NCBI RefSeq assembly: GCF_029873215.1
Contig: NZ_CP123620.1
Coordinates: 558,001 to 622,000 of the forward strand
DNA from: Nocardioides sp. BP30
Lineage (GTDB): Bacteria > Actinomycetota > Actinomycetes > Propionibacteriales > Nocardioidaceae
Direction of reading: 5' to 3'
DNA length: 64,000 bases
The stretch's first letter is position 1. Each line of letters starts with the position of its first letter. The position numbers and the translations under genes are program-made. The notes under the pieces were generated by a model that ran no database searches, had not been told where the DNA came from, and saw only the letters and a list, made by a program, of their open reading frames with translations. Shown in pieces: positions 50,936 through 57,909 of this stretch.

Positions 50936-52357
50936 ATGACGACGAAGAAGGACCTGGTCGAGGCGCATGCCTTCAGCCGGCGCCGGCTGGTGACGGCGTT
51001 CCTCTCCGGCGCGCCAGGCGGGCGCGAGGTCGAGCCGTCACGTCCTGGTCGCACCATCGTCGGAGGCGCGGCACTGGCCCTCCTGCTCGTCGCGGGGGCG
51101 GCCATCGCCTCCGTGCTCGCCCCGCGCACCCAGACCGACTGGGACAAGCCGGGCCTGGTGATCTCCAAGCAGACCGGCGAGCGCTACGTCATCACCGCCC
51201 AGGGCGCACCGCTGCGGCCGGTGATCAACGTGACCTCGGCCCAGCTCATCCTGGGCGCGCACGTCACGCCCACGATCGTGTCGCAGAAGACCCTGGACGG
51301 CCGGGTCCCCGGCGACGACATCGGCATCCTCGGCGCCCCGCAGCAGCTTCCCACCGAGGGTGCGTTCGTCGAGTCCGGCTGGACGGCCTGCACGGCGGAC
51401 GGCGCCGGCATCACGGTCTCTGTCGCTCGCCGGCCCGCTGTCGCGGTCGCCGCCGGCTCGGGCGTCACCGTGACGGCCGACGGCAAGACGTTCTGGGTGG
51501 TGGCTGAGGGCGCCGACCACCACGCCTGGCGCTACCAGGTGCCGCGGCTGGACGGCGAGGACAACCTGCTCGAGGCCGTCGGCCTACCGCAGGAGGCCCA
51601 GGCCGCCCGCGTCTCGGATGCCTGGCTCGCGCTCTTCCCGGCCGGAGGTGCGCTCGACCTGGAGAGCTTCGGCCTCGGGTCGAGGGTCGGCCAGAGGGTC
51701 TCCTACGCCGGCCAGGGCGGCATCGCCGCGAACGCCCGGGTCGGCGACTTCGCCACCGTGAGCAGCACCGGCCGGGTGTTCCTGCTGACCCCCGACGGCC
51801 CGGCGCCGATGGATCCGTTCGCGGCGGCGATCTACACCACCACCGCCGAGCTGGTCGGCAACGGCCCGAAGGAGGCCGGCACCAAGCAGCTGCCCAGTGT
51901 CGGGCAGGTCGCGCCGACCTGGGCGGGGGCGCACTGGCCGGTCGCCACGCTCGGCTCCCTGGACGGCCCCGTCTGTGGCGAGCTGATCGCGAAGGCGGGC
52001 ATCGCGCCGTACGTGCGGTTGGCGAGCGATCCGCACCGCAGCGCCTGGTCCTCGCCCCCGGCCGGCCGGCTCGACCCGGTCGCCGACCCCGGCTCCGGGG
52101 CACTGGTGCGCAGCGGTGACTGGGGCCAGACCACCAGCAGCAGCACCTGGATCGTCGACGACAGGGCCAAGGTCTACCCGATCCAGGACGAGCAGACGCT
52201 GGACCGGCTCGGCTTCGCCAGCTACAAGGCACCGCTGGTGCCCGACGCGTGGGTGAAGGTGCTGGGAGCCGGCGTCCCCCTCTCCAGCGCGCTCGCGCTC
52301 TGCTCGCCGGAGAACCCGCCGACGACCACCGACACGGGGGCAGGATCGTGCTCCTGA
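50936..52357 (+). CDS. eccB: Type VII secretion protein EccB
   Basis: A 473-residue protein. The short cytoplasmic N-terminus has the family start KKDLVEAHAFSRRRLVTAFLSGAPGGREVEP, one membrane helix follows (about 42-64), and the rest is a large periplasmic repeat domain. VISKQTGERYVI, NVTSAQLILG and the closing VKVLGAGVPLSSALALCSPENPP are typical, with conserved cysteines for a disulphide. It is the periplasmic scaffold of the ESX complex. It overlaps mycP by 10 bp. Confidence 0.95.
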   Translation: MTTKKDLVEAHAFSRRRLVTAFLSGAPGGREVEPSRPGRTIVGGAALALLLVAGAAIASVLAPRTQTDWDKPGLVISKQTGERYVITAQGAPLRPVINVTSAQLILGAHVTPTIVSQKTLDGRVPGDDIGILGAPQQLPTEGAFVESGWTACTADGAGITVSVARRPAVAVAAGSGVTVTADGKTFWVVAEGADHHAWRYQVPRLDGEDNLLEAVGLPQEAQAARVSDAWLALFPAGGALDLESFGLGSRVGQRVSYAGQGGIAANARVGDFATVSSTGRVFLLTPDGPAPMDPFAAAIYTTTAELVGNGPKEAGTKQLPSVGQVAPTWAGAHWPVATLGSLDGPVCGELIAKAGIAPYVRLASDPHRSAWSSPPAGRLDPVADPGSGALVRSGDWGQTTSSSTWIVDDRAKVYPIQDEQTLDRLGFASYKAPLVPDAWVKVLGAGVPLSSALALCSPENPPTTTDTGAGSCS

Positions 52358-53577
52358 GGCTCGCGGCGATCGGGGTCGCCGCCGCCTCGCTGAGCCTGTC
52401 CGTCGTGAGCGCCGTTCCCGCCAGCGCGGCGGCCGACCAGCTGCCGGAGTGCAGCGGCGTGTCGGCGAACCAGCCGCGTGGCTCCTCGCTGCTCACGGTG
52501 CCGTCCAGCGACCCGCTGGAGCAGATCGGGGTGCGGGACGCGCAGCACTGGCTCCGCGCCCGCGGCATCGAGCCGGGTGCCGGGACCACCGTCGCCGTGG
52601 TCGACTCCGGCGTCGGCGCCGGGGTACCCCGGGCACCGGGCAGCGCGGCGGGCACGCCGGCGTACTTCCACGGCAGCGCCGTGGCCGGGATCATCGCCGG
52701 CCCGCTGGGCATCGCCCCGGCCGCCCGGATCCTCGACCTGCGGGTCTACACCGCCGAGGACTCCCCGGGCGGGCCGCAGGTCTCGGCGGCGGGGGTCCGC
52801 TCCGCCTTCGACCAGCTGGTGGCGCATCCCGAATGGCGGGTGAGCATCGTCAACGCCTCGCTGGAGATCGGCGACGACCCCGGCGTGGCCGCCGACATCG
52901 CCAAGCTGCGCAAGCGCGGAGTGATCGTGGTCGCCTCCACCGGCAACAGGACCCAGCAGGCCTCGGGGGTGCCGTCGACCTACATCGGCGGCGAGGACTT
53001 CGCGCGGCACTACTTCCCGGCCGGGTACGACGGGGTCCTCGGCGTCAGCGCCGTGGCACCGCCCGGTGGCGACACGGCCGGTGCGGTGTTGGCCAACTCC
53101 GCCACCGACCTGAGCGCTCCGACGGCGGGGCTGCGCACGCTGAGCGTGCTCGGGTCGCCGTGCCTGCTGGGCGACGTGGCCACCTCGTGGGCCACCGCCG
53201 AGGTGAGCGGGGTGCTGGCCCTGCTGCGCTCGGCGTACCCGGACGCCCATCCAGCCGAGCTGGTCGCTCGTGTGGAGAGCACCGCCTCGGGCCGGACCGA
53301 CGTGCGCACCGACTTCGCCGGGGCAGGCACCGTCCAGGCCTACGAGGCCTTGACCAGACCGCTGACGCTCTCACCCTCCGGTCGGCAGTCGACCGACGCG
53401 GTGGCCGCGCCGGACGATCGCGCGTCGGTGCCGCCCTCGGAGCCGGACGTGCTCGCGGGGACCCGGCACCTGTCGGTGTGGTGGGGTCTGCTCGGCGGCG
53501 GAGCGCTCCTGCTCGCGCTGGTGCTCCGGCCGGTGCTGTCGCGGCGCTCCAGACCGGCGTCCCGACCGCGCGGGTAG
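52348..53577 (+). CDS. mycP: Mycosin, type VII secretion-associated subtilisin-like protease
   Basis: A 409-residue S8 protease with an N-terminal signal peptide (cleavage near ASA-A, about 28) and a C-terminal membrane anchor (about 378-398). Asp86 (VAVVDSG), His108 (FHGSAVAG), the oxyanion Asn200 (VASTGN) and Ser280 are in the right order. The serine sits in VATSWATA rather than the usual GTS, but it is present, so activity is plausible. Mycosins are essential parts of ESX complexes, capping the periplasmic face. GTG 52348 lies within eccB and gives a complete signal peptide. Confidence 0.93.
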   Translation: MLLRLAAIGVAAASLSLSVVSAVPASAAADQLPECSGVSANQPRGSSLLTVPSSDPLEQIGVRDAQHWLRARGIEPGAGTTVAVVDSGVGAGVPRAPGSAAGTPAYFHGSAVAGIIAGPLGIAPAARILDLRVYTAEDSPGGPQVSAAGVRSAFDQLVAHPEWRVSIVNASLEIGDDPGVAADIAKLRKRGVIVVASTGNRTQQASGVPSTYIGGEDFARHYFPAGYDGVLGVSAVAPPGGDTAGAVLANSATDLSAPTAGLRTLSVLGSPCLLGDVATSWATAEVSGVLALLRSAYPDAHPAELVARVESTASGRTDVRTDFAGAGTVQAYEALTRPLTLSPSGRQSTDAVAAPDDRASVPPSEPDVLAGTRHLSVWWGLLGGGALLLALVLRPVLSRRSRPASRPRG

Positions 53578-53580
53578 GGC

Positions 53581-54195
53581 TCAGCGGGCGCTGAGACCGC
53601 GCAGCACCAGCTCCCACATCGCGTCGAGGTGGTAGCGCGTCGGGTCCAGCACGGTGGCGTTCCCGCTCGTCAGCTCGCGGTCGGCGATCCGGGTGAACTC
53701 GTGAACGCCGAGGAACATGCCGACGATGATGCCCGCGTAGGTGACCGGGTCGAGGTCGGTGCGCATCTGGCCGAGCAGCTGCGCCTGGCGCAGCCGGTAG
53801 CCGATGTCGTCGCACCAGTCGTCGAAGGGCGAGGGCATGTCGTCGTCGATCGCCCCGGCCTCGCGGGCGAGCTTGATCGCGGCCCGGGCGGTGACGTCGT
53901 CACGCAGCTGCCGGTTGAGCCGGCCGATCAACGCGTGCACCGCCTCCAGGCCCTGCAGACCCTCGGACTCGACCGACTTCTGGATCGCGGGCCAGGTCGC
54001 GTGCTGGCGCTCGATCAGGGTGCGCGCTAGGTCCGACTTGCTGGAGAAGTGGAAGTAGACGGCGCCGCGGGTCATCCCGGTGCCGAGCACGATCTCCGCC
54101 ATGCCGGCGCCGACGTACCCGTGCTTGTCGAAGACGCGCGCAGCGGCCAGCAACACCTTCTCGCGGGTGTCGATCGCGCGGTCCTGCATCGCCAT
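53581..54195 (-). CDS. ScbR/ArpA-type gamma-butyrolactone receptor-like TetR regulator
   Basis: A 204-residue TetR protein whose N-terminus (RAIDTREKVLLAAARVFDKHGYVGAGMAEIVLGTGMTRGAVYFHFSSKSDLARTLIERQ) is that of gamma-butyrolactone receptors: FxxxGYxGAxxxxI and RGAxYFHFxSKxxLA. In the ligand domain, PSPFDDWCDDIGYRLRQAQLLGQMRTDLDP keeps the tryptophan region found in ArpA-type receptors. The 441-bp upstream region contains an element matching the ArpA half-site consensus twice (54436-54457), a likely target. No butyrolactone synthase gene is in the window. It ends 3 bp from the convergent mycP stop. Confidence 0.87.
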   Translation of the reverse strand: MAMQDRAIDTREKVLLAAARVFDKHGYVGAGMAEIVLGTGMTRGAVYFHFSSKSDLARTLIERQHATWPAIQKSVESEGLQGLEAVHALIGRLNRQLRDDVTARAAIKLAREAGAIDDDMPSPFDDWCDDIGYRLRQAQLLGQMRTDLDPVTYAGIIVGMFLGVHEFTRIADRELTSGNATVLDPTRYHLDAMWELVLRGLSAR

Positions 54196-54328
54196 GTGGG
54201 TGGTCTCTCGGATCCGGTGCGTGGGAGGGGTGAACGCCGGCGGTGGGGACGCCGGTGTGGCCTCTCACGCTAGCCAACCGCGTCCCCGAACGCACGCCGG
54301 CCCCGCCGGGTCTGGACAGGTGCGACCG

Positions 54329-54350
54329 CTTCACGCGCTGTTCATCTAGC
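54329..54350 (+). promoter_or_regulatory. Candidate PHO box (PhoP direct repeats)
   Basis: CTTCACGCGCT (54329-54339) and GTTCATCTAGC (54340-54350) are adjacent 11-bp units. The second fits the actinobacterial PhoP consensus G(G/T)TCAYYYR(G/C)-. The first keeps the TTCA core with correct 11-bp phasing. It lies 287 bp before the pstS-like start, upstream of a phosphate transport cluster, where PhoP control is expected. Confidence 0.5.
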
Positions 54351-54435
54351 CGGCGGTAAACGTTGCCTTGGCTACCCGTTGTGAGCCGGGCACCCCCCAT
54401 GTCAGGCTCAGGTCGTCGGCAGGCTCATGACCGGG

Positions 54436-54457
54436 ACATACCGATCGGTCGGTTTTG
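54436..54457. promoter_or_regulatory. Butyrolactone autoregulatory element-like palindrome (ARE)
   Basis: Two abutting 11-bp half-sites: ACATACCGATC (54436-54446), the complement of GATCGGTATGT, and GGTCGGTTTTG (54447-54457). Each matches the ArpA consensus GG(T/C)CGGT(A/T)(T/C)G(T/G) at 10 of 11 positions. It lies between the ScbR/ArpA-type gene and the pst genes, about 180 bp before pstS. It is the best regulatory candidate for that receptor. Confidence 0.75.
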
Positions 54458-54500
54458 GCTCCTCGTGAGGAGGGTCCGAGGCGGCAGGCGGAGGGAGGGA

Positions 54501-54566
54501 GTGGTCGACAAACGCTCGCTGCGGCGCAAAGGGAGCCGCAACGAGGTGCGCCCGCCTCGGGGCTAG
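54501..54566 (+). CDS. Possible 21-residue leader peptide
   Basis: GTG 54501 follows directly on GGAGGGAGGGA, an unusually strong ribosome site, and opens 21 codons for a basic peptide beginning MVDKRSLRRKG, ending at TAG 54564-54566. The stop codon falls in the loop of the next hairpin (54549-54578). A regulatory leader ORF upstream of pstS is possible. Chance is not excluded, and the spacer between the ribosome site and GTG is very short. Confidence 0.3.
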   Translation: MVDKRSLRRKGSRNEVRPPRG

Positions 54567-54608
54567 CCGAGACGGGCGCGGATGTCGCCTCTGATGGGCA
54601 GATGCGAC
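54549..54608 (+). promoter_or_regulatory. Two consecutive leader hairpins upstream of pstS
   Basis: CGCCCG-C-CTCGG pairs with CCGAG-A-CGGGCG around a GGCTAG loop (54549-54578). GTCGC...TCTG pairs with CAGA...GCGAC at 54584-54608. They end 28 bp before the pstS ATG, leaving its AAGGA ribosome site free. They may form an attenuator or stabilise the 5' end of the mRNA. Confidence 0.4.
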
Positions 54609-54636
54609 AAGAACACGAGACTAAGGAACAGTTTCC

Positions 54637-55779
54637 ATGAAGTCGAAGTTCATCCTCGCCGGCGTGGCGGCTCTCGCCACGGCCGGCGTCGTCTCCATGA
54701 CGGCCACCACGGCTCTCGCCGACCCGCCGTCCGGCACCTACCGCACCTACGCAGCTGTCGGCTCGGACACCATCCAGGACCTCTGGAACAACCTCGCCAA
54801 CTCGGGCGGCGCGCTCGCCGGTGACAGCATCGCCTCCTACAACGCGTTCACCAGCCCCGCCACCACCACCATCCAGACCAAGTCGGCGGGCGCGACCTTC
54901 ACCCGGCCCACCGGCTCGGGCGAGGGCATCAAGGCTCTCAGCGCGGTGTGGGACAGCAGCTACACCAGCCACCTCTACCAGGGCACCGCTCTGACCCACG
55001 ACGAGGTCGACTTCGCGCGCTCCTCATCGCGTCCGTCGGGCACCGGCACCGCCCTGACCTACATCCCGCTCGCGCGGGACGCGGTCAGCGTGGCCTACCA
55101 CCCCACCACGGGTCTGGCCGCCGGCCTGAACCTGACCACCAGCGAGCTGACCTCGCTCTACGACGGCGTCGACGTCGCAGGCGACCAGGTCACCTTCGTC
55201 TCCGGGCTGCCCCGGGTCAACGGCGTGGCCGTGCAGCCGAAGATCCCCCAGAGCGGCTCGGGCACCCGCTCGTTCTTCCTCGGCGCGATCGGCGTGGGCG
55301 GCAGCGGCCAGCCGGCGCTGGCCTCCTACGTGGAGTCCTCCTCCTCGCCGAGCACGCTGCAGGAGAACACCGGCGCCTCGATCCCCAACGCGGGTGACCT
55401 GATCCCGTTCTCGGCGGCCCAGTGGATCGCCCAGACCAAGGGCACCGTCACCTCCACGATCGCCAGCGACGCCATCGCCTCGATCAACGGGAACGCCGCC
55501 ACCACCGGCTCGGGCGCCAGCACCGCTCCCGGTCCGCTGTTCGGGGCGACGAACGCGGCCGGACGCTACAACGTCGCGCCGACCGGCGGGGTGGGCGGCT
55601 TCAACCGCGACACGTACGACGTCGTGGACACGACCAACCTGAACAACGACCTGAGCCTCCAGGTCGCTCTCGAGTCCGACGTCGACACGACGGCGGCGCA
55701 GACGGCGATCAAGAGCTTCGGGTTCGGCCTGCTCAGCTACGTCGGCAGCACCTCCCTCACCGGACCCTACGTCCACTGA
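54637..55779 (+). CDS. pstS: PstS-like phosphate-binding exported protein
   Basis: A 380-residue exported protein with a Sec signal peptide (cleavage near ALA-DP, about 29) and no lipobox cysteine. The PBP-like fold is suggested by YAAVGSDTIQDLWNNL, GVDFARSSSRP-like VDFARSSSRPSGTG, YIPLARDAVSVAYH, LTTSELTSLYDG and QSGSGTRSFFLGAIG, the last resembling the phosphate-binding SGSGT loop. It begins the phosphate cluster. AAGGA precedes ATG 54637. Being unlipidated, it would be free or wall-associated unless anchored by another protein. Confidence 0.82.
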   Translation: MKSKFILAGVAALATAGVVSMTATTALADPPSGTYRTYAAVGSDTIQDLWNNLANSGGALAGDSIASYNAFTSPATTTIQTKSAGATFTRPTGSGEGIKALSAVWDSSYTSHLYQGTALTHDEVDFARSSSRPSGTGTALTYIPLARDAVSVAYHPTTGLAAGLNLTTSELTSLYDGVDVAGDQVTFVSGLPRVNGVAVQPKIPQSGSGTRSFFLGAIGVGGSGQPALASYVESSSSPSTLQENTGASIPNAGDLIPFSAAQWIAQTKGTVTSTIASDAIASINGNAATTGSGASTAPGPLFGATNAAGRYNVAPTGGVGGFNRDTYDVVDTTNLNNDLSLQVALESDVDTTAAQTAIKSFGFGLLSYVGSTSLTGPYVH

Positions 55780-55812
55780 GGCACCGCACCACCTGAACAC
55801 CAGCAGCATCTG

Positions 55813-55852
55813 GTGACCGGTCGGCGGCGGATCACCGCCGTCGGCCGGTCAC
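55813..55852 (+). terminator. Hairpin between pstS-like gene and the Ig-repeat protein gene
   Basis: An 18-bp stem (GTGACCGGTCGGCGGCGG against CCGCCGTCGGCCGGTCAC, allowing two G-U pairs) with an ATCA loop starts 33 bp after the pstS stop. It probably terminates or attenuates transcription, raising pstS mRNA over the genes that follow. Confidence 0.7.
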
Positions 55853-55921
55853 CGGCTCTCGCCGTATCACACCGCATGACCGCGCGCCGCGCGGCCCGAT
55901 CCGAAAGACAGAGGCAACACC

Positions 55922-57823
55922 GTGCAGATCCAGCCCTCATCCAGTCGCGCGGTCCCGCGCTCCGGCCTGCGCCGGGCGGCCGCGCTGCTCGCCGCCGGAG
56001 CGCTCGCTGCGACCGGCCTGCTGCTCGCGACCTCGCCCGCGCAGGCGGTCAAGCCGCACGGCTCGCGGGTGGAGTTGCTCTACGGCTCCTACGATCCCTC
56101 TCTCGCGATCACCGAGGGCGGCACGACGAACTTCAGTCAGTGGATCGGACGACAGCTGTACGTCTCCCAGGGCGCTGATCTCGCTGACCTCGGCTGCGAC
56201 GCAAACGACCTGACCGCCGAGGCGGTGGTCGCCACCACCGCCGATGGCTCGGCCGAGGATCCGATCGTCCCGGATGACCAGACCGGGCTCTCCTCACTGT
56301 TCTCCTGGTCCTACCCGGGGCAGGCCTTCAATGCAGCGGTAGGTGTGACCGACACCGACGTCACCCAGCGCGCGAGCATCAACGGCCTGACCAGCGCAGC
56401 GCAGCTGTATACCCACGACGGCTGGACCGCCGACCCGCAGGTGAAGACGACCAACATCGCCAAGCTGTGGCCCGCCGGGACCGCGCTGAGCCTGGTGGTG
56501 GTCTGCGTGCTGCCCACCCCGGATGCCAGCGGTGAGTACATCGTCCGCCGTGGTGAGGACGGTCGTGCCATCACCTCCTGGGTCGACTTCGTCACCGAGG
56601 CGAACCCGACCAACCCGCAGTACACCTCCGAGGGCTGGCGGATCGTGTCGCCGAAGACGGTGCCGAGCTTGGCACTGGACGCCGACTTCGCCGCCGACGG
56701 CACCTCGGGCACGGTGATTGTCAAGGTGAGCGGTGACGGGGGCGCCGCGCTCACCGATGCGACCGGCACGATCGCCCTGTACGCCGGCGAGGACACCTCC
56801 GGCACCGCGGTAGCGACAGCGCCGGTCACGGCCGGCACCGCGAGCCTCCCCCTGACCGGGCTCACGCCCGGCGCGGTGGTCAGCTACACCGCCGTCTACA
56901 CCCCGGACGAGTCCGGCGAGGCCACCTACGCCGGTGCGACCTCCGACACCACCACCTTCCAGGTGCCGGTGGCGGCGGTGGCGACCACCACCACCCTGGC
57001 CGTCACCGGATCCCTGGTCGCGGGCCAGACGCAGACGCTGACCGCCGCCCTGTCGCCCGCCGCGGCGACCGGCACCGTCGCCTTCGCCGACCGTGGCACC
57101 GCCCTGGGCACGGCAGCGGTGAGCGCGGGCAAGGCCACCTTGAGCAAGTCGCTCGGCGAGGGCAGCCACACGCTCACCGCGACCTTCACCCCCACCGACC
57201 CCGACACCTACGCCGGCTCGGCCTCGGCGGCCCAGTCGGTGACCATCGCGGCGGCTCCCGCGCCGGTGGTGACCCTCGCGCCGGTCAGCGGCAGCTACGG
57301 CCGTGCGAGCAAGGCACGGGTGAGCGTCACGGTGGGCAGCGCGGCTGCCACCGGCTCCGTCAGCGTGAAGCTGGACGGTGCTTCGCTCAATACGGCGGCC
57401 CTGACCAACGGCACGGCGACCGTCACGATCCCGGCGACCACGGCCGCCGGCACGCACACGCTCGTGGCCACCTATCAGGGGTCGACCGGGCAGCAGCGTG
57501 TGGTGATCGCCAAGGCGCGAACAGTCGCCAGCGTCAGCCTGCAGCCGAAGAAGCCGACCCGCTCGCTGACCAAGAAGGGGAAGGTCAAGGCGATGGTCGC
57601 GGTGGCAGTCCCCGGCACGACCATCAAGGCGACCGGGACCGTCACCGTCAAGGTCGGCACCAAGAGTGTCACCGCCACCCTCTCCGGCGGCTCGGTCAGC
57701 ATCAAGCTTCCCAAGAAGCTCACCAAGTCCGCGACGAAGAAGCTCGCGGTCAGCGTCACCTACGCCGAGAGCAGCAATCTCGCGGCGAGCACCGCCACGA
57801 CCAGCACCAAGGTCAAGCACTGA
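55922..57823 (+). CDS. Large exported protein with Ig-like repeats
   Basis: A 633-residue exported protein. Its long signal peptide ends near AQA-V (about 42). Residues about 45-245 form a unique domain (VELLYGSYDPSLAITEGGTTNFSQWIGRQLYVSQG) with a few cysteines. About 250-630 are bacterial Ig-like repeats, recognisable by repeated TTTTLAV, GTVAFADRGTALGTAAV, GSHTLTATFTPTD and GTHTLVATYQGS patterns, with a Lys/Thr-rich end. No LPXTG motif or membrane anchor is seen. GTG 55922 is the first start. Its place between two phosphate-binding-type proteins suggests a surface role in phosphate or nucleotide scavenging; this is inference. Confidence 0.75.
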   Translation: MQIQPSSSRAVPRSGLRRAAALLAAGALAATGLLLATSPAQAVKPHGSRVELLYGSYDPSLAITEGGTTNFSQWIGRQLYVSQGADLADLGCDANDLTAEAVVATTADGSAEDPIVPDDQTGLSSLFSWSYPGQAFNAAVGVTDTDVTQRASINGLTSAAQLYTHDGWTADPQVKTTNIAKLWPAGTALSLVVVCVLPTPDASGEYIVRRGEDGRAITSWVDFVTEANPTNPQYTSEGWRIVSPKTVPSLALDADFAADGTSGTVIVKVSGDGGAALTDATGTIALYAGEDTSGTAVATAPVTAGTASLPLTGLTPGAVVSYTAVYTPDESGEATYAGATSDTTTFQVPVAAVATTTTLAVTGSLVAGQTQTLTAALSPAAATGTVAFADRGTALGTAAVSAGKATLSKSLGEGSHTLTATFTPTDPDTYAGSASAAQSVTIAAAPAPVVTLAPVSGSYGRASKARVSVTVGSAAATGSVSVKLDGASLNTAALTNGTATVTIPATTAAGTHTLVATYQGSTGQQRVVIAKARTVASVSLQPKKPTRSLTKKGKVKAMVAVAVPGTTIKATGTVTVKVGTKSVTATLSGGSVSIKLPKKLTKSATKKLAVSVTYAESSNLAASTATTSTKVKH

Positions 57824-57840
57824 TCGTGCGCGCACCTCAC

Positions 57841-57870
57841 GATGCCGGGCGGCGGACGCCGTCCGGCATC
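57841..57870 (+). terminator. Hairpin after the Ig-repeat protein gene
   Basis: GATGCCGGGCGG pairs with CCGTCCGGCATC (one G-U pair) around a 6-base loop, 17 bp after the stop. It is the second hairpin inside the phosphate cluster. Confidence 0.65.
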
Positions 57871-57909
57871 GGCGCGCCCGCAACACCCGATCCGAAGGGC
57901 CACTCCGCT

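Larger units (their letters stand above)
54196..54636. promoter_or_regulatory. 441-bp control region between the receptor gene and pst cluster
   Basis: This is the only stretch over 300 bp without a clear gene. It holds a possible -10 for the receptor gene (TAGCGT on the minus strand, 54272-54267), a PHO-box-like direct repeat (54329-54350), a butyrolactone-type palindrome (54436-54457), a 21-codon ORF with a very strong ribosome site (54501-54566) and two hairpins (54549-54578, 54584-54608) before pstS. Longer open frames in it lack ribosome sites or conserved features. Confidence 0.7.

Noticed and set aside
54363..54566. 67-codon open frame in the receptor/pst intergenic region
   Set aside because: It runs straight through the ARE-like site and has no ribosome site at its start. 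Only the last 21 codons, with a strong site at 54501, are worth considering.
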